Source: JACVRW01 sp963728155
Lineage (GTDB): Bacteria; Actinomycetota; Thermoleophilia; Solirubrobacterales; Thermoleophilaceae
Assembly: GCA_963728155.1 (NCBI GenBank)
Contig: CAVSJF010000011.1
Location: forward strand, 1-64,000
DNA: 64,000 nt
Reading direction: 5' to 3'
The notes beneath the pieces are model-generated. The model did no database searches. It saw nothing but the letters and a program-made list of their open reading frames with translations, and was not told the origin of the DNA. Every line of letters starts with the position of its first letter. Positions within the stretch are counted from its first letter, which is position 1. Positions 26,352-38,713 of this stretch are shown here, piece by piece. Made by a program: the position numbers and the translations under genes.

Positions 26352-29276
26352 CCCTCGCACCGGCAGATCGAGGGATAGGAGCAGCCGCCGTTCCACGCGC
26401 AGGAGTCGGGCTTGCAGCCCAGCTCGCCCGCACGCATGCGGGCGTCGGTGGCGCGCACCTGGTCGAGCGCCCACTCGAGCTTCTCGCGGAACTCATCCGG
26501 CGGGAGGCGGTCGTTGTTGACGAAGCCCGAGCCCAGCTCCTCCACGTCCTTGGCCACCATTCCCCGCGGCGGCTTGGCGCTGCCCAGCGGCAGGTAGACG
26601 CCGCCCGCGGCGCGCAGGGACAGCAGGCGCTCGACCACGAGCATGTACAGGGCGGCCTGGAAGCGATTCTCGGACTCCCACGAGCCGACCTTGTAGGAAT
26701 CGGCCCGCTTGCCGCTCTTGTAATCGATCACGAGGGCCATGCCGTCGCTCGTGTCGACCCGGTCGATGCGGCCTCGCACCCGCAGGCCGGGGCCAAGCTC
26801 GACCGGTTCGCTTGCCTTGCCGTCGCCGAAGGCGAGCTCGAGGTGCTCGGGCTCGAAATCGCCATCCCGGTCGGCCTCGCGGCGCAGGAAGCTCAGGAGG
26901 TCGAACTCGAGCCGGCGGGCGGCCGCGCGCACGCGGGTCTGCTTGGGCGAGAGGCGAAACTCGGCCTGCTGCTCGCGCAGCTCCTCGATCACGATGCGCT
27001 CGGCCTGAGCGAGGTTCTCGGGGGTCACCCGCCGGGCCCCGCTCTCCTCGCGCAGTCGCCGGAAGGTGCGCTGGAGGACTGAATGGGCGTACTGCCCGCG
27101 CACCATGGCCTCGGGGTCGGGCACCAGCTCGTCGGGACGCAGGACGTTGTCCACCAGCCACTTGACCGGGCAGTCGGCGAAGTTCTCGAGCGCATTGGCG
27201 GACACCGCGTCGCGGGCGCCCAGGCGCGCCAACAGCGGCTCCGAGGTGAGAGCGCCGGGCAGGGGCGGCTCGGTGCGCGGGCCCTCGGCCGCCAGCGCCC
27301 GCTCGAGCTCGCCGGCGGTGGGGGCATCCTCCGGGCGCCACGTGACGTCCGAGAGGCTGCGCGTGCGGGTGGGCGGGCCGGGCGCGAGCAGCGCGCGCAC
27401 GTCCTCCACGAAGAACGATTCGGCCTGCGGGTTGCCCTCCTCGTCGCTCGAGCGGCTCGACAGCACCAGCAGCCGCTCGGCGCGAGAGCAGCAGACGTAG
27501 AACAGGTAGCGCTCACGGTCCAGGCGGTCCTCGCGGACCGGCAGGCGCAGGCCGCTGGCCCGCGCGATCTCGCGCCGGTCCTCGTCGGGCAGAAACGGCT
27601 CGGGCAGGGCGCCCCGGGGAAACTCGCCCTCCTGGAGCCCGCAGACCAGCACGGCGTCGAAGCGCCGGGCGCGGATCGCCTCCGGCTCGGCCACGTGCAC
27701 GCGGTCGGGCTGAGGCGGCTCGCCCAGGTGCACCTCGAGATCGCCGAGCACGGACAGCACGCGGCGGGGATCGAGCCGGGTGCGGGGGTCGGCCTCCACC
27801 ACCGCCCGCAGCTCGCCCAGGGCGTCGCGCGCCGCGCGGTATACGCGCGGATCGTCGAGCTCGGGGCCCCGCAGAATCGGCGCGCGCCGCTCGTAGGGCC
27901 GGCTGAACAGGCGGCCCAGTTGGCGCTCGAGCTCGGCCAGGAACTCGGGAGCGTTCGAGCGCGCGGCCGCCAGGCGATCGAGGTCGCCGAGCCGCCAGCG
28001 CTCGGACTCCCAGATCGCGCGCGCCTGCTCGGCCGAGTGGGCACCCTCGCGGCGGACCTTCGACTCGAGGGTGTCGGCCAGCCCGGGGCGGTCGAGCAGC
28101 CCCGGCGTGCGCAGCCAGGCGAGCAGATCGTCGGCCGTGGCCTCGCCGGGCAGGGCCACGCAGCGCAGGAGGGCCAGCAGGCCGCGGCCCAGGCCGGTGT
28201 GCCCGAGCGGCACCCGGAGGTCGAGCGAGAAGGGGATCTCGTAGGCGCCGAACACCTGCTCGAGCAGCGAGGCGTAGTCGCCGGGCCGGCGCAGCACCAC
28301 CGCGATGTCCCCGGGCTCCACCCCGGCCCGCAGCAGCTCGAGCAGCCGCGCCCCGGCCAGCTCGATCTCGGCGCGCTGGCCACCCGCCACGTGGAAGGAG
28401 ATGGCCGCACCGGCCTCGACCGGCTCCCCGGGGGCGTGGTCCTCGAACAGGTGGCGCTCCACGTGATGCAGCGGCGCGCGCGACTGCGGCGCGTAGTGAT
28501 CGTCGAGCGGCTCGAGGCGCTTCTCCTCGGCGCCCAGGGCCAGCAGCTCCTGGTGGGCGCCGGCCAGAGCAATGAAGGCGACCCGGCCGGGCTCGTAGGG
28601 AAGCGAGACCGATACGTCGGCGCCGCAGTAGCGCTCGCCGCCGATGGTCTCGAGCGCGTCGAGCTGGAGCGGATCGAAGTCGTCGAAGCCGTAGACGAAC
28701 AGCGGCGTGGCGCCCCAGCGCGCCGGCTCGCGGCGCAGCGCGCTGAGCGCGCGCCAGGCGAACAGCTCGGGGTCGGCGAGGCCGGCGGCATCGAGGCCGT
28801 CGCGGTAGCCGCGGTAGATGGCGGCGACCTCCTCGGCGTATCGAGCGCGCGGCCCATCCGCGGCCCAGGCCCGCAGCGCCTGGGTGAAGCGCGCGGGCTC
28901 CACGCGCGAGCGGCCGAGCTCGGCCACGAAGCGGGCGGCGGCCCGCACGAAGCCGGGCTGCGCCGCCGACTCGGCCAGGAGCTCGAGCTTCGCCCGGCGC
29001 ACCGCTCCCTCGACGATCAGCTCCGCGCTGGACGTCCGAGGCCACCCGCTCGGAGTGCCCGGCCCGGCGGGCCACCTCGCCGAACAGGCGGTCGAAGCGC
29101 AGGACGCTCGCCCCGAAGACCGCCCCGCGGTCGGCCAGCTCGCGCTGCGCGTGCTCGACGTCCTGGAACGCCGGCACCACCAAGATCGGCTCATCTTCGA
29201 GGCGGGCCCGCAGCCCGCCCAGCACCTCGCCCGCCTTGGCGGCGTTCGCGGGGCCGGTGACGAGAGTTAGGGGCAC
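26348..29276 (-). CDS. AddB-like helicase-nuclease subunit (one frame break)
   Basis: The partner subunit, about 975 residues after repair. It starts near PLTLVTGPANAAKAGEVL, a degenerate Walker A region. This is followed by an inactive-type helicase body (RFDRLFGEVARR, VVLRRPGDYASLLEQVF, VLVCGLQEGEFPRGALP). The C-terminus is a RecB-family nuclease with DKSG-like VIDYKSGKRADSYK and final CKPDSCAWNGGCSYPSICRC cysteines that may bind Fe-S. The frame break is at about 29036: one extra base in CC (plus strand). The start GTG 29276 is approximate because AGGAG directly abuts it. ATP binding by this subunit is doubtful. Confidence 0.82.
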
Positions 29277-29289
29277 TCCTGCATAGTCG

Positions 29290-29904
29290 CTATTCGCCCG
29301 GACCGTCTGACACGAGGACACCGCGTTTTGCGGCCGATTCAAGTGCCTGCGCGAAGCGCTGTGCGGGCAGCAGCACCGGCGCCTCCTGAAGCTCCCAGCC
29401 CCGGTTGGGGCGCATGATCCAGCGGGCGATCCGCACGCGACCGTCATCGAGGCGCTCCACGCGCAGCTCGTCCCTCAGCTCGCCCGTGCGGCCGGGACTG
29501 CCGCCGAAGGTGCCGGGCTCGGCCGGGGCATCGGCTCCCTGGAGCGTGGGGCCGGCCGCGAGAACCTCGCTCTCGGCCGCCTTGACCAGCAGATCGGAGA
29601 TGTCGCCGGCGTCGACCACCGGCGCGGTGCGGTCGATCTGCCCGCCGCGCCAGGCCGCCATGCGAAGGCCGCCGGGCACGCGCTCGAGCCGGATCTCGGC
29701 GCCCTCGTAAGGGCCAACCGAGGCAAAGGGCCCGCGCGAAGTGGTGGTGACGGTCCCGGACCCATTACGCCGCTTGCCCGCCGTGCCCGTCCGGTTACCC
29801 GAGGAGGGCCGGCGCTGTGTTTGGCGCTCCGGGTCCAGCACGGTGCCCTTGGCGCAGATGGGACAGTCGGCGAAGAAACGGTTGTGACGGCAGAACGTGG
29901 GCAA
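29290..29904 (-). CDS. Zinc-ribbon-like hypothetical protein
   Basis: A 204-residue protein of unknown function. The N-terminus has CRHNRFFADCPIC, a small Cys/His motif that could bind zinc. A basic, Ser/Gly/Arg-rich linker follows (about residues 25-60). The rest is a domain with two similar beta-hairpins, one around AEIRLERVPGGLRMAAW and one around ELRVERLDDGRVRIARW, suggesting an internal repeat. The start is TTG 29904, supported by TAACCT 8 bases upstream on this strand. It precedes the AddB-like gene by 13 bases, so the three genes may form an operon. A nucleic-acid role would be inference. Confidence 0.7.
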   Translation of the reverse strand: MPTFCRHNRFFADCPICAKGTVLDPERQTQRRPSSGNRTGTAGKRRNGSGTVTTTSRGPFASVGPYEGAEIRLERVPGGLRMAAWRGGQIDRTAPVVDAGDISDLLVKAAESEVLAAGPTLQGADAPAEPGTFGGSPGRTGELRDELRVERLDDGRVRIARWIMRPNRGWELQEAPVLLPAQRFAQALESAAKRGVLVSDGPGE

Positions 29905-29912
29905 CCTTCATC

Positions 29913-29918
29913 AGGTTA
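29913..29918 (-). promoter_or_regulatory. -10 box of a probably leaderless gene
   Basis: TAACCT on the minus strand ends 8 bases before TTG 29904. Confidence 0.4.
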
Positions 29919-29948
29919 GCCACACCGCCCGGCTGCCACGATGGCCGG

Positions 29949-31037
29949 GTGCGGACCGCCATCGTCTCCGATCTTCACCTCGGCGCCGTCGGCGGTCGTG
30001 ACATCGCGCGCCGGCCCGGCGCGCTCGACCGCCTTGCCGCGGGCCTCGAGGGAGCGGACCGGGTCGTTCTGCTCGGCGACGTGCTCGAGCTGCGCCACCG
30101 CCCCCTGGCCGAGCTGCTCGGCGTGGTGCGACCGTTCTTCGAGGAGCTCGGCGACGCGCTTGCGGGCCGCCCGGTCACCATCGTGCCCGGCAACCACGAT
30201 CACGATCTGGCCGAGCCGTGGCTGGCACGCCTCCGGCTGGCCGGCAACACGCTGGGCGCGGAGAACGAGTGGCCGGTCGGGAGCCCGGAGGCCGACGGGC
30301 CGGCCGGGGTGCTCGCCTCCTGGCTACCGCGGAGCGAAGTGACGTTCGCCTATCCCGGCCTGACGCTTGCCCCCGGTGTCTACGCCACTCACGGCCACTA
30401 CCTGGACGTCCACCTCACCGTGCCCCGGCTGGAGTCGATCGCCGCCTCGGCGATGCTGCGCATGACCGGTCGCGACAGCGAGTGCGAGAGCGCGGACGAC
30501 TTCGAGGCGCTGCTCGCCCCCCTCTACGGCTTCTACGCGGGCCTGGCGCAGGGCGCCTCAGGCAGCACGCTGGCCCGCGCCGGAAGCGTGTCGCGCTCGG
30601 TCTGGAGCGGGGTCACGGGCGCCGGGCAGATCCGGCGCCTGCTGTTGGGGCGCGTGACCATCCCGGCCGCCGTGGCCGCGCTCAACCGCCTCCGAATCGG
30701 CCCGTTCAGCCCGGAGCTCACCGGCGCCGAGCTGCGCCGCTCGGGCCTGCTTTCGATGGGCCGGGTAGCGGACGTGGTCGCTCCCGCCGCCGAGCACGTG
30801 ATCTTCGGCCACACCCACCGCCCGGGGCCGCTGCCCGGCGACGACGCGCCCGAGTGGCTCAGCCTCTCCGGAACCCGGCTGTGGAACAGCGGCAGCTGGT
30901 ACTTCGAGCCCGCGTTCGTGTCCGCGCAAGCCGAGCGCAGTCCCTACTGGCCCGGCACGGTCGTCTGGGTGGAGCCGGGCGCGGCGCCGCGGCTCGACAA
31001 CTCGCTGCGGGGCTTCGCGGCGGGGCCCAGCGCGTAG
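29949..31037 (+). CDS. Calcineurin-like metallophosphoesterase
   Basis: A 362-residue metallophosphoesterase. The two-metal site motifs are complete: VSDLHLG near residue 7, LLGDVLELR, VPGNHDHDL, THGHYLDVH, and FGHTHRPG. It is longer than minimal family members and has a helical insert (residues about 150-240). No signal peptide is seen, so it is probably cytoplasmic. Substrates could be UDP-diacylglucosamine-like, cyclic nucleotides or others. The start is GTG 29949. Its last 94 bases overlap the 3' end of the convergent monooxygenase gene. Confidence 0.85.
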   Translation: MRTAIVSDLHLGAVGGRDIARRPGALDRLAAGLEGADRVVLLGDVLELRHRPLAELLGVVRPFFEELGDALAGRPVTIVPGNHDHDLAEPWLARLRLAGNTLGAENEWPVGSPEADGPAGVLASWLPRSEVTFAYPGLTLAPGVYATHGHYLDVHLTVPRLESIAASAMLRMTGRDSECESADDFEALLAPLYGFYAGLAQGASGSTLARAGSVSRSVWSGVTGAGQIRRLLLGRVTIPAAVAALNRLRIGPFSPELTGAELRRSGLLSMGRVADVVAPAAEHVIFGHTHRPGPLPGDDAPEWLSLSGTRLWNSGSWYFEPAFVSAQAERSPYWPGTVVWVEPGAAPRLDNSLRGFAAGPSA

Positions 31038-32470
31038 GCCTCCTCGTCGAACTCCTGCGTGTGCCGGCGAAAGGGCCAGGTAAAGGTGGGCCACAGCGAC
31101 GAGTTGTGGCCCTTGCGATCGATGTAGTAGCTGGCGCACCCGCCGGTCACCCACACCGTGCCGCGGGTGAGCTGCTCGAGCTCGTGGTTGTAGGCCGCCT
31201 GGGCCCGCTCCCGCACCTCGACCGTGGCCGCGCCGCGGCGGCGCATCGCGCGCAGGGCGCCCGCCACGTACTCGACCTGGGACTCGATCATGAACACGAT
31301 CGACGTGTGCCCCAGCGCCGTATTGGGACCCACCAGGAAGAAGAGGTTGGGAAAGCCGGCGACGGTGGCGCCCTTGTACGCGCGCGGCGAGCCGTCCCAC
31401 ATCTCGGCCAGTGACCGGCCGCCGCGGCCGTATATCGAGCCGGCGATCGGAGGGTCGGTCACGTGGAAGCCGGTGCCCAGGATGATCGTGTCGACCTCGC
31501 GCTCGCGCCCGTCGGCCGTGACAACCGACCGGCCGCGGACCTCGCTGATCGCGCTGGTGATCAGCTCCACGTTCGGCTGCATGATGGCCGGATACCACTC
31601 GTCGGTGGGCAGGATTCGCTTGCAGCCCATCTCGTAGCGAGGAGTGAGGCGCTCGCGCAGCTTGCGGTCGGGCACCTGCTGCCGGAGCTGGTGCAGCGCC
31701 AGCTTGGTCGCGAGCTTGCGCACCGCCCGGTGGCGGAATTGCAGCACGAACCCCTCACGCGCCCAGTAGATCCCCGCCCTCATGGCCAGCTGGGCCATTG
31801 GGAGCCGCCGGTAGAGGCGCCGTTCGAAGGGCTGCAAGCGCCGGTTGGGATGGGGGGTGACCCAGGGCGGGGTGCGCTGGTAGACGTCGAGGCGCCCGAC
31901 CTCGGGCTGGATCCGGGGCACGAACTGAATCGCCGAGGCGCCCGTCCCGATCACCGCCACGCGTTCGCCGCGCAGGTCGTGATCGTGATCCCACGCCCCG
32001 GAGTGAAAGACGGTGCCGTCGAAGGAGTCGAGGCCGGGGATCTGCGGCCGGAGCGGCTCGCTCAACGGGCCCTGCCCGCACACGAGCACGTCGGCGGTGA
32101 TCGGCCCCTGGGAGGTCTGAAGACGCCAGAGAGACCGGTCGTCGTCCCAGTCGGCACGCTGCAGGTCGCAGCCGAAGCGGACGTGCTCGGGCACCCCGAA
32201 GCGCCGCGCCACATCGCGCAGGTACTCGAGTATCTCGGGCTGGGCGGAGAACGTGCTCGACCAGTCGGGATTCGGCGCGAAGGAGAAGGAGTAGAGGTGC
32301 GAGGGAACGTCGCAACGGCACCCGGGGTAGGTGTTGTCGCGCCACGTGCCTCCGAGCTCGCCCGCGCGCTCCAGCAGAACGAAGTCGCGGTCGCCGTCCT
32401 TCATCAGGCGCACGGCCATCCCGATTCCCGAGAAGCCCGTGCCGACGATGACCGTGCGGTGGTGGCTCAC
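30944..32470 (-). CDS. Flavin-containing monooxygenase, Baeyer-Villiger type
   Basis: A 508-residue FAD/NADPH monooxygenase. It has the FAD motif VIVGTGFSGIG near the N-terminus and the Baeyer-Villiger fingerprint FDGTVFHSGAW (FxGxxxHxxxW), followed by the NADPH motif VIGTGASAIQ. LGTGFHVTDPP and NLFFLVGPNT also match. It likely oxidises ketones or similar substrates. Start GTG 32470 lies 4 bases after the stop of the topoisomerase gene, and they may be co-transcribed. The tail beyond residue about 480 overlaps the convergent phosphoesterase gene, so the last 30 residues are unusual. Confidence 0.88.
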   Translation of the reverse strand: MSHHRTVIVGTGFSGIGMAVRLMKDGDRDFVLLERAGELGGTWRDNTYPGCRCDVPSHLYSFSFAPNPDWSSTFSAQPEILEYLRDVARRFGVPEHVRFGCDLQRADWDDDRSLWRLQTSQGPITADVLVCGQGPLSEPLRPQIPGLDSFDGTVFHSGAWDHDHDLRGERVAVIGTGASAIQFVPRIQPEVGRLDVYQRTPPWVTPHPNRRLQPFERRLYRRLPMAQLAMRAGIYWAREGFVLQFRHRAVRKLATKLALHQLRQQVPDRKLRERLTPRYEMGCKRILPTDEWYPAIMQPNVELITSAISEVRGRSVVTADGREREVDTIILGTGFHVTDPPIAGSIYGRGGRSLAEMWDGSPRAYKGATVAGFPNLFFLVGPNTALGHTSIVFMIESQVEYVAGALRAMRRRGAATVEVRERAQAAYNHELEQLTRGTVWVTGGCASYYIDRKGHNSSLWPTFTWPFRRHTQEFDEEAYALGPAAKPRSELSSRGAAPGSTQTTVPGQ

Positions 32471-32474
32471 GCCG

Positions 32475-34684
<2,210 letters not shown>

Positions 34685-34704
<20 letters not shown>

Positions 34705-36137
34705 CTCCTCCCAAGATAGTCAGATAGAAAGCCATACAGCCACCGGGTGGTGGTTGGAGGAGGCTGGAGCGGTCGATCCCCGCCCCCCTCTGACCGGTTC
34801 GGTGCGGGCCGACGTGGTGGTGATCGGCGGGGGCTTCACCGGCATGTGGGCGGCCTGGGAGCTGCTCGAGCAGGGCGCGACCGTGGCGCTGCTCGAGGGC
34901 GGCCTGTGCGGCCACGGGCCGAGCGGCCGCAACGGCGGCTTCTGCGAGTCGATGTGGCTCTCCGCGCCCTCTCTGCGCAAGAGCTTCGGCGACGGCCCGG
35001 CCCGCGCGCTGCTCGACGCGTCGAGCGCGGCGGTCACGACCATCGGCCGCTGGTGCAGCGACCAGGAGGTCGACGCGTGGTTCGACCAGTCGGGCTACCT
35101 GTGCGTGTCGACCGCGCCCAGCTTCGACGCGACCGGGCGGGCGGCGATCGAGGCGGCGGCTCAGCTGGGCGCTCCCGACCGCGTCCAGGACATGAGCGCC
35201 GAAGAGATCCGCCGGCGCTGCGACTCGCCCGTTTTCCGCGGAGGGGTGTTCATTCCCGACTTCGCCACCCTGCACCCGGCCCGGCTGGCCGTGGGCCTGC
35301 GGCGGCGCCTGATCGAGCGCGGCGCGCTCGTGTACGAGCGCTCGCGGGTCCGGGACTTTCGCTCGCACGGCGCCCAGAATGGGAGCGAAGGGGGCGTCAC
35401 CGCCACGACCGAGAGCGGCGAGGTGCGAGCCGCGGCGGCGGTTCTGGCCGTTGGCCCCGCCGCCCGGGCGCTGCCCCAGCTGCGTTCGCGGCTCACCGTC
35501 ACCTCGTCGCACATCGTGCTCACCGAGCCGGTTCCCGACGTGATCGAGGAGATCGGCTGGACGGGCGGCGAGTGCATCACCGACGGCCGGACGCTCATCC
35601 ACTACTTCCGCACGACCCGCGACGGGCGCATCGTGTTCGGCTGGGGCGGCGGGCGACTGGCCTACGGCGCCCGTACCCACGGTCGCGTGGAGGTCGACGA
35701 CGGCGTGGCCGCAGACATACGCGGCCACCTCGAGCGGATCTTTCCGGCGCTGGCCGCGGCGCCGCGTGACCCACGCCTGGGGCGGCCCGATCGACGTGTC
35801 CCCCAGCCACATCCCGCAGATCGGCACGATGCCCGGTGCTCCGGTGCACTTCGCCTTCGGCTACACGGGCAACGGCGTGGGGCCGTCGAACCTCGCCGGC
35901 CGCACGCTGGCGTCGCTCGCGCTCGATCGCCGCGACGAGAACACCCGCCTGCCGATCGTCGAGTGCGGTCCGGGAGCCTGGGTCCCGCCCGAGCCCTTCG
36001 CCTGGCTGGGCGGCTCGGTGGTCCGCTCTGCGCTGGTGCGGCGCGAGCACGCGGCCGAGATGGGCGAGCGGGTGGACCCGCTGACCCGCGCCGTCTGCGC
36101 GGCTCCGCACGCGCTGGGCATGCATCTCGCCCGCTGA
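34685..36137 (+). CDS. FAD-dependent oxidoreductase, DAO family (one frame break)
   Basis: About 483 residues of a D-amino-acid-oxidase-like enzyme, similar to gamma-glutamylputrescine and sarcosine oxidases. The dinucleotide-binding motif ADVVVIGGGFTGMWAAWEL is near residue 40, followed by GHGPSGRNGGFC, which holds a conserved region near the flavin. The later TGNGVGPSNLAGR is the C-terminal FAD motif of the family. The frame breaks at about 35764: one extra base in the GCCGC stretch. The start is uncertain: ATG 34685 and TTG 34697 lie within the divergent topB 5' end. The substrate amine is unknown. Confidence 0.8.
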
Positions 36138-36229
36138 GCGTAATTTCCCGCGCGCCGGGCGGTTGGACCAACAATGGCCACAGTTGTCCAGCCGGTCGGA
36201 ATGCCCTTTCGCAACCGCCAGCCGAGGAG

Positions 36230-36235
36230 TACGGT
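36230..36235 (+). promoter_or_regulatory. -10 box of a probably leaderless gene
   Basis: TACGGT ends 7 bases before GTG 36243. This supports that start over ATG 36174, which would add 23 poorly conserved-looking residues. Confidence 0.4.
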
Positions 36236-36242
36236 GGCGGGA

Positions 36243-37847
36243 GTGGCGGGACTGGCGACCACCACCCCTGGCGCCGACGAGGCGGTGCTGGCCCAGCGCG
36301 CCGCAGGCGGCGACGGCGAAGCGTTCGCCGACCTCTATGAGCGCTACGAGGAGCGAGTGCTCAACCTCTGCTTTCGCATCCTCGGATCTCAGGACGACGC
36401 CGCCGACGCCACCCAGGACGCCTTCGTCAACGTGCTTCGCCGCCTGCCGAAGCTGGAGGGGCGCGAGCTGGCCTTCGGCTCATACGTCTTCACGTCCGCG
36501 CGCAACGCCTGCTACGACCTGATCGAGCGGCGCCGGCGGACCGAGCCCAGCGACGAGATTCCCGAGCACGCCACGCCGATGGGCGGCGCGGTGGGCGGCG
36601 GCGGCGTGGGATTCGATCCCGGCGATCCCGAGGACGACCCCGAGCGCAACGTGCTGCTCGACGCGCGCACCGAGGAGATCCGCCGGGCCAACCTCATGCT
36701 GCCCGAGCGCCAGCGCGAGGCGCTCGCCCTCAAGGAGCTCGACGACCTCTCCTACGACGAGGTGGCCGAGATCATGGGCATGAACCGCAACTCGGTGGCC
36801 CAGCTGATCTCCCGGGCGCGGATCAACCTGCGCGGGGCCCTGCGCGGTGAGGCGCTCGCCGCGATCATCCCCAACGCGCCTCAGTGCGAGCGCGCGGTGC
36901 CGCTGATCGGCGCCGAGGAGGACGGGGAGCTCGACCCCGGCTCCACCGACGCCGAATGGCTGGCTGACCACCTGGTGATGTGCGAGACCTGCCGCGTGCG
37001 CCGCGAGGCGATGGCCGAAGCCGGCATCTCGTACCGCGCCTGGCTGCCCATCTCCGCCGGCCCGTTCCTCTTTCGCGAGACGATGGCCGAGGCGGCCGAG
37101 CTGGTCGGCGCGGACTGGAGCGGCATCGTGGCCCGGCGCGAGAGCGCCCGCTCGGTCACCGGCGGGGCCGCGCGCGCGGCAGCGGCGCGGGCACCGAGGG
37201 TGCCCGGGCGGCGGTGCTCCGTCACCGGCGCCTCGACCTGGTTCTCATGGCCGTGCTCGGGCTGGCGCTCGTGCTCGTGGTGTTCGTCGGGCCCACGAGC
37301 GACGACTCTCCCATCACCTCGATCGTGCCCGCTGCCGACGAGCAGCCGGCGCCCCCGAGCGGGCAGGACGAGGAGCAGGCGCCCAAGCCGGCCAAGGCGG
37401 CTAAGAAGAACAAGAAGCAGTCCGGGCGGCGACAAGAGCCCCGCGGCGGCCGCGCCCGCCGGTGAGGCCGCCGAACACCGCCGAGGAGGCCGGCCAGCAG
37501 CCCGCGAGCACCGGCGGCGAAACGCCGGCCGGTACCGGCGCGAGCGGCGGACGGCAGCGGGACTCGTCGGGCAACGGCCAGGCCGACCGCAGCGGCGGCG
37601 GCAACGACCGGGGCGGCGTGACCGGAGATACCGAGACCGAGCAGCCGCCGGCCGACACACCGACCGACCCGCCCCCACCACCGCCGCCGGCCGACACCAC
37701 CCCCACCGATCCCGGCGGATGCCGCTCCGCGTCGGGAGCCCCGATTCCCTGCCCCCCGGCGCAACCGCCGACGCGCACGCCGCCGCCGCGCATCACCCCG
37801 CCGCCGCGGACTCCCCGCCGCGGACCCCGCCGCCGCGGGTGCCGTAG
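36243..37847 (+). CDS. ECF sigma factor fused to anti-sigma zinc finger and membrane anchor (frame breaks)
   Basis: A multi-domain regulator of about 534 residues. Sigma region 2 is EAFADLYERYEERVLNLCFR with DDAADATQDAFVNVLRR. Region 4 is LPERQREALALKELDDLSYDE and VAEIMGMNRNSVAQLISRAR. A zf-HC2-type anti-sigma motif follows: CERAVPLI, DGEL, DHLVMCETCR. Then a hydrophobic segment DLVLMAVLGLALVLVVFVG, a Lys/Pro linker and a long Gly/Pro/Thr-rich extracellular tail. Frame breaks at about 37190, 37425, 37475 and 37815 only affect the part after the zinc finger. The sigma domain is intact. Release by proteolysis or another signal is inferred from similar fused ECF groups in actinobacteria. Confidence 0.82.
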   Translation: MAGLATTTPGADEAVLAQRAAGGDGEAFADLYERYEERVLNLCFRILGSQDDAADATQDAFVNVLRRLPKLEGRELAFGSYVFTSARNACYDLIERRRRTEPSDEIPEHATPMGGAVGGGGVGFDPGDPEDDPERNVLLDARTEEIRRANLMLPERQREALALKELDDLSYDEVAEIMGMNRNSVAQLISRARINLRGALRGEALAAIIPNAPQCERAVPLIGAEEDGELDPGSTDAEWLADHLVMCETCRVRREAMAEAGISYRAWLPISAGPFLFRETMAEAAELVGADWSGIVARRESARSVTGGAARAAAARAPRVPGRRCSVTGASTWFSWPCSGWRSCSWCSSGPRATTLPSPRSCPLPTSSRRPRAGRTRSRRPSRPRRLRRTRSSPGGDKSPAAAAPAGEAAEHRRGGRPAAREHRRRNAGRYRRERRTAAGLVGQRPGRPQRRRQRPGRRDRRYRDRAAAGRHTDRPAPTTAAGRHHPHRSRRMPLRVGSPDSLPPGATADAHAAAAHHPAAADSPPRTPPPRVP

Positions 37848-37876
37848 CGCAGGAGCAGCCCCGGGCCGGCGCGCCC

Positions 37877-38672
37877 CTACCCGTCCAGCGCCGCCCGCAG
37901 CGAGAACATCAGCGGCAACCGCGGCCGCCCCGCCGGAAAGCGGAACTCATCGAAGCCGTGCTTCTCGAGGAAGGGCCAGCGCGGGAACAGCGTGTAGTCG
38001 TGCTCGTGCAGGAACTCGAGCCGCAGCCCGGCGCCGATCACGGCGCTCACGATGTCTCCCATCGTGTGCTGCCACTCGACCGTTCGGTTGTGCGTGGTGG
38101 TCGCCTCGAGGTCGGCGTAGGTGCCCCCCTCGTCGAAGCTGAGCCCCTCGGGGTCGAGGAAGTAGTCGTATTCGACGGGTCAGGTCGTCGTCGCCGTAAA
38201 CCCAGGTGAAGGGGTGGAACTCGACGAGGTAGAGCACGCCCCCCGGCGCGACCAGGCTCACCGCGGTCTGCGCCCAGCGCTCGATGTCAGGAAGCCAGTT
38301 GAGCGCGCCCAGGCCCGTGTAGACGATGTCGAACCGCCGGCCGCCGAGGGCAGCGGCCGCATCATGGACGTCAGCACACACGAACTCGGCGTCGAGGCCG
38401 AGCTCGGCGGCGAGGCCGTTGGCGGTGTCGACGGCGGGCTGGGAGAAGTCGAGCCCGCTCACCCGCGCGCCGCGGCGCGCCCAGCCGAGTGAGTCGAGCC
38501 CGAAGTGGCACTGAAGATGGGCGAGCGTCCTGCCCTCCACCGGCCCGAGCTCTTCGTCCTCGAAGGGCCTGATCGGGTCACGTCCCGACCGAAAGCTCTC
38601 GAGGTCGTAGAGCTCGGAGTCCAGGTGGATGGGCACTCGCTCGTCCCACCAGGCGCGGTTGAGGTCGCTCAC
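37877..38672 (-). CDS. Class I SAM-dependent methyltransferase (one frame break)
   Basis: About 264 residues after repair. Motif I is LAHLQCHFGLDSLGWARRGA, which holds the glycine-rich SAM-binding loop in a variant form. It is followed by VSGLDFSQPAVDTAN, then FDIVYTGLGALNWLPD and an APGGVLYLVEFHP segment. This matches a common family of small-molecule methyltransferases. The frame breaks at about 38178 (GGG on the plus strand), after DDDLT. One extra base is the likely cause. The GTG at 38672 is the start. Its 3' end is convergent with the sigma fusion gene, only 29 bases apart. The substrate is unknown. Confidence 0.82.
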
Positions 38673-38713
38673 GAGCGCAATGCTCGCACGACCTCACCGC
38701 GCCCGGCTGTGCG

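Noticed and set aside
24609..29260. Long open frames on the plus strand across the helicase-nuclease genes
   Set aside because: They are antisense to clear addA/addB motifs and show Arg/Gly/Leu-biased composition typical of GC-rich shadows.
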